Below are positions 27,193 through 27,939 of a stretch of DNA of 27,939 nucleotides, in pieces (the first letter of the stretch is position 1; every line of letters begins with the position of its first letter). This DNA comes from Bacteroidales bacterium (GTDB lineage Bacteria; Bacteroidota; Bacteroidia; Bacteroidales; WCHB1-69). The translations under genes and the position numbers were made by a program. Where the stretch lies: contig JAFXPL010000009.1 in NCBI GenBank assembly GCA_017527945.1, forward strand, positions 1-27,939. The letters are read 5' to 3'. The notes under the pieces were generated by a model, which worked only from the letters and a program-made list of their open reading frames with translations, was not told the origin of the DNA and ran no database searches.

Positions 27193-27705
27193 ATGAATAT
27201 CAAGGAGAAAATACGCGTGGTTCCCGATTTTCCGACACCCGGAATCCAATTTTATGACATCACCACGCTGCTGAATGACGCGGAGGCCTATCGTGAGACG
27301 ATGGACACTATGGTGGAACTTGCCAGGAAAAGCGAGCCTGAAATGGTGGTCGCCCTCGAGTCGCGCGGCTTTTTCTTCGGCACAGTCCTCGCCTACCAGT
27401 TGGGCGTTCCGTTCGTTCCAGTTCGCAAAAAAGGCAAACTGCCCTACAAAACCTACCAGGAGACCTACCAGCTCGAATATGGCACTGCCACCTTGGAAAT
27501 TCATACCGATGCCATGCCAGAGGGCAAGCGTGTGCTCATCGTAGATGATGTGCTGGCCACCGGCGGCTCCATGTCCGCAGCCATCAGCCTTGTCAACCAT
27601 TTTCATCCTGCAAGCATACATTTGCTCTTCTTGATGGAGTTAGAAGCGCTGAAAGGGCGTAAAAAGTTGAATAAATATCAGATAGATAGTTTATTAACCG
27701 TATAA
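27193..27705 (+). CDS. apt: Adenine phosphoribosyltransferase
   Basis: A 170-residue cytoplasmic purine-salvage enzyme that makes AMP from adenine and PRPP. Family blocks: IRVVPDFPTPGIQFYDITTLL (7-27, read in parts), VALESRGFFFG (53-63), FVPVRKKGKLP (74-84) with the flexible loop TYQETYQLEYG (87-97), and the PRPP-binding motif RVLIVDDVLATGGSM (113-127). The length matches short bacterial Apt (about 170-180). ATG 27193 is chosen since the in-frame upstream extension to 27100 crosses the previous terminator and the -7 element. ilvE starts 24 bases downstream with no terminator between, so the two may be co-transcribed although their pathways differ. Confidence 0.95.
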   Translation: MNIKEKIRVVPDFPTPGIQFYDITTLLNDAEAYRETMDTMVELARKSEPEMVVALESRGFFFGTVLAYQLGVPFVPVRKKGKLPYKTYQETYQLEYGTATLEIHTDAMPEGKRVLIVDDVLATGGSMSAAISLVNHFHPASIHLLFLMELEALKGRKKLNKYQIDSLLTV

Positions 27706-27729
27706 AATAACTAATCAAATAATTTTTTT

Positions 27730-27939
27730 ATGAAAAATATCGATTGGAAAAACCTGTCATTCGGTTACATGAAAACCGACTACAATGTTCGCTGCTATTT
27801 CAGAAACGGCGAGTGGGGAAAACTGGAATTGAGCTCTGACGAGTACATTCCGATGCACATGGCGGCTTCTTGCCTGCACTATGGCCAGGAGGCTTTCGAA
27901 GGCATGAAGGCCTTCCGCGGCAAAGACGGCAAAGTGCGC
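27730..27939 (+). CDS. ilvE: Branched-chain amino acid aminotransferase IlvE (3' end missing)
   Basis: The first 70 residues of a PLP-dependent class IV aminotransferase; the rest lies beyond the window. The enzyme moves the amino group between glutamate and the 2-oxoacids of Leu, Ile and Val. The visible N-terminus includes IDWKNLSFGYMKTDYNVRC, then AASCLHYGQEAFEGMKAFRG, a segment typical of the Bacteroidota/eukaryote-like BCAT group where the substrate-binding YGQxxFEGxKA(F/Y) motif is found. The PLP lysine would be downstream, outside the window. ATG 27730 is preceded by an A/T-rich stretch with no clear Shine-Dalgarno sequence, and it follows apt by 24 bases. Confidence 0.92.
   Translation, partial: MKNIDWKNLSFGYMKTDYNVRCYFRNGEWGKLELSSDEYIPMHMAASCLHYGQEAFEGMKAFRGKDGKVR

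Overview
The window looks like core chromosome from a fermentative, anaerobic Bacteroidota, most likely Bacteroidales. Five signs support this. Many genes are preceded by the Bacteroidota -7 promoter element TAnnTTTG (2174, 6887, 12466, 14129, 19475, 27158). Gram-negative envelope genes occur beside Bacteroidota-specific families: GldF/GldG, lipoproteins, and a 'TolB-like' outer-membrane propeller/barrel protein. There is a trimeric-type [FeFe] hydrogenase, and a secreted multidomain GH2 beta-galactosidase. The spacers are A/T-rich between GC-richer genes. No phage, transposase, CRISPR array or rRNA was seen.

Layout. 1-2057: the 3' part of [FeFe] hydrogenase hydA, then the NuoE-like hydC and a strong terminator. 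2152-8825: a phosphohexomutase, a 1077-aa outer-membrane protein (degenerate peptidase-like domain, beta-propeller, barrel) and an OmpA/TPR lipoprotein, closed by a terminator. 8826-9088: a promoter-like site and the frameshifted remnant of a HicB-type antitoxin. 9089-14040: a HAD phosphatase, overlapping murF-anmK (peptidoglycan synthesis and recycling), and a two-gene unit of a divergent SAM-hydrolase-like protein and a YafV/omega-amidase-like nitrilase. 14104-16835: tRNA-Phe(GAA) with promoter and terminator, then gldF-gldG. 16842-21781: minus-strand genes for a LolC/E-type permease, Pta, Era and an LpxH-like hydrolase, interrupted by one plus-strand gene for a very acidic unknown protein. 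21782-25956: a regulatory-looking spacer and a 1272-aa beta-galactosidase that carries a perfect 28-bp palindrome inside its coding sequence. 26053-27939: two small lipoproteins, apt, and the start of ilvE.

How the genes fit together. HydA/HydC would dispose of reducing equivalents as H2. Pta would turn acetyl-CoA into acetyl phosphate. The secreted GH2 enzyme would supply sugar from galactosides. MurF, AnmK, LpxH, the Lol-like permease, GldFG and the OmpA/TPR and barrel proteins all serve envelope construction or maintenance. Era and the tRNA serve translation.

I did not find a clearly new defence or mobile system. The observations most worth a second look are the in-frame palindrome in the beta-galactosidase gene, the hicB-like relic, the SAM-hydrolase-like protein that lacks the family's hallmark motif, the catalytically degenerate peptidase-like domain fused to a propeller and barrel, and the orphan acidic protein with its own strong promoter.
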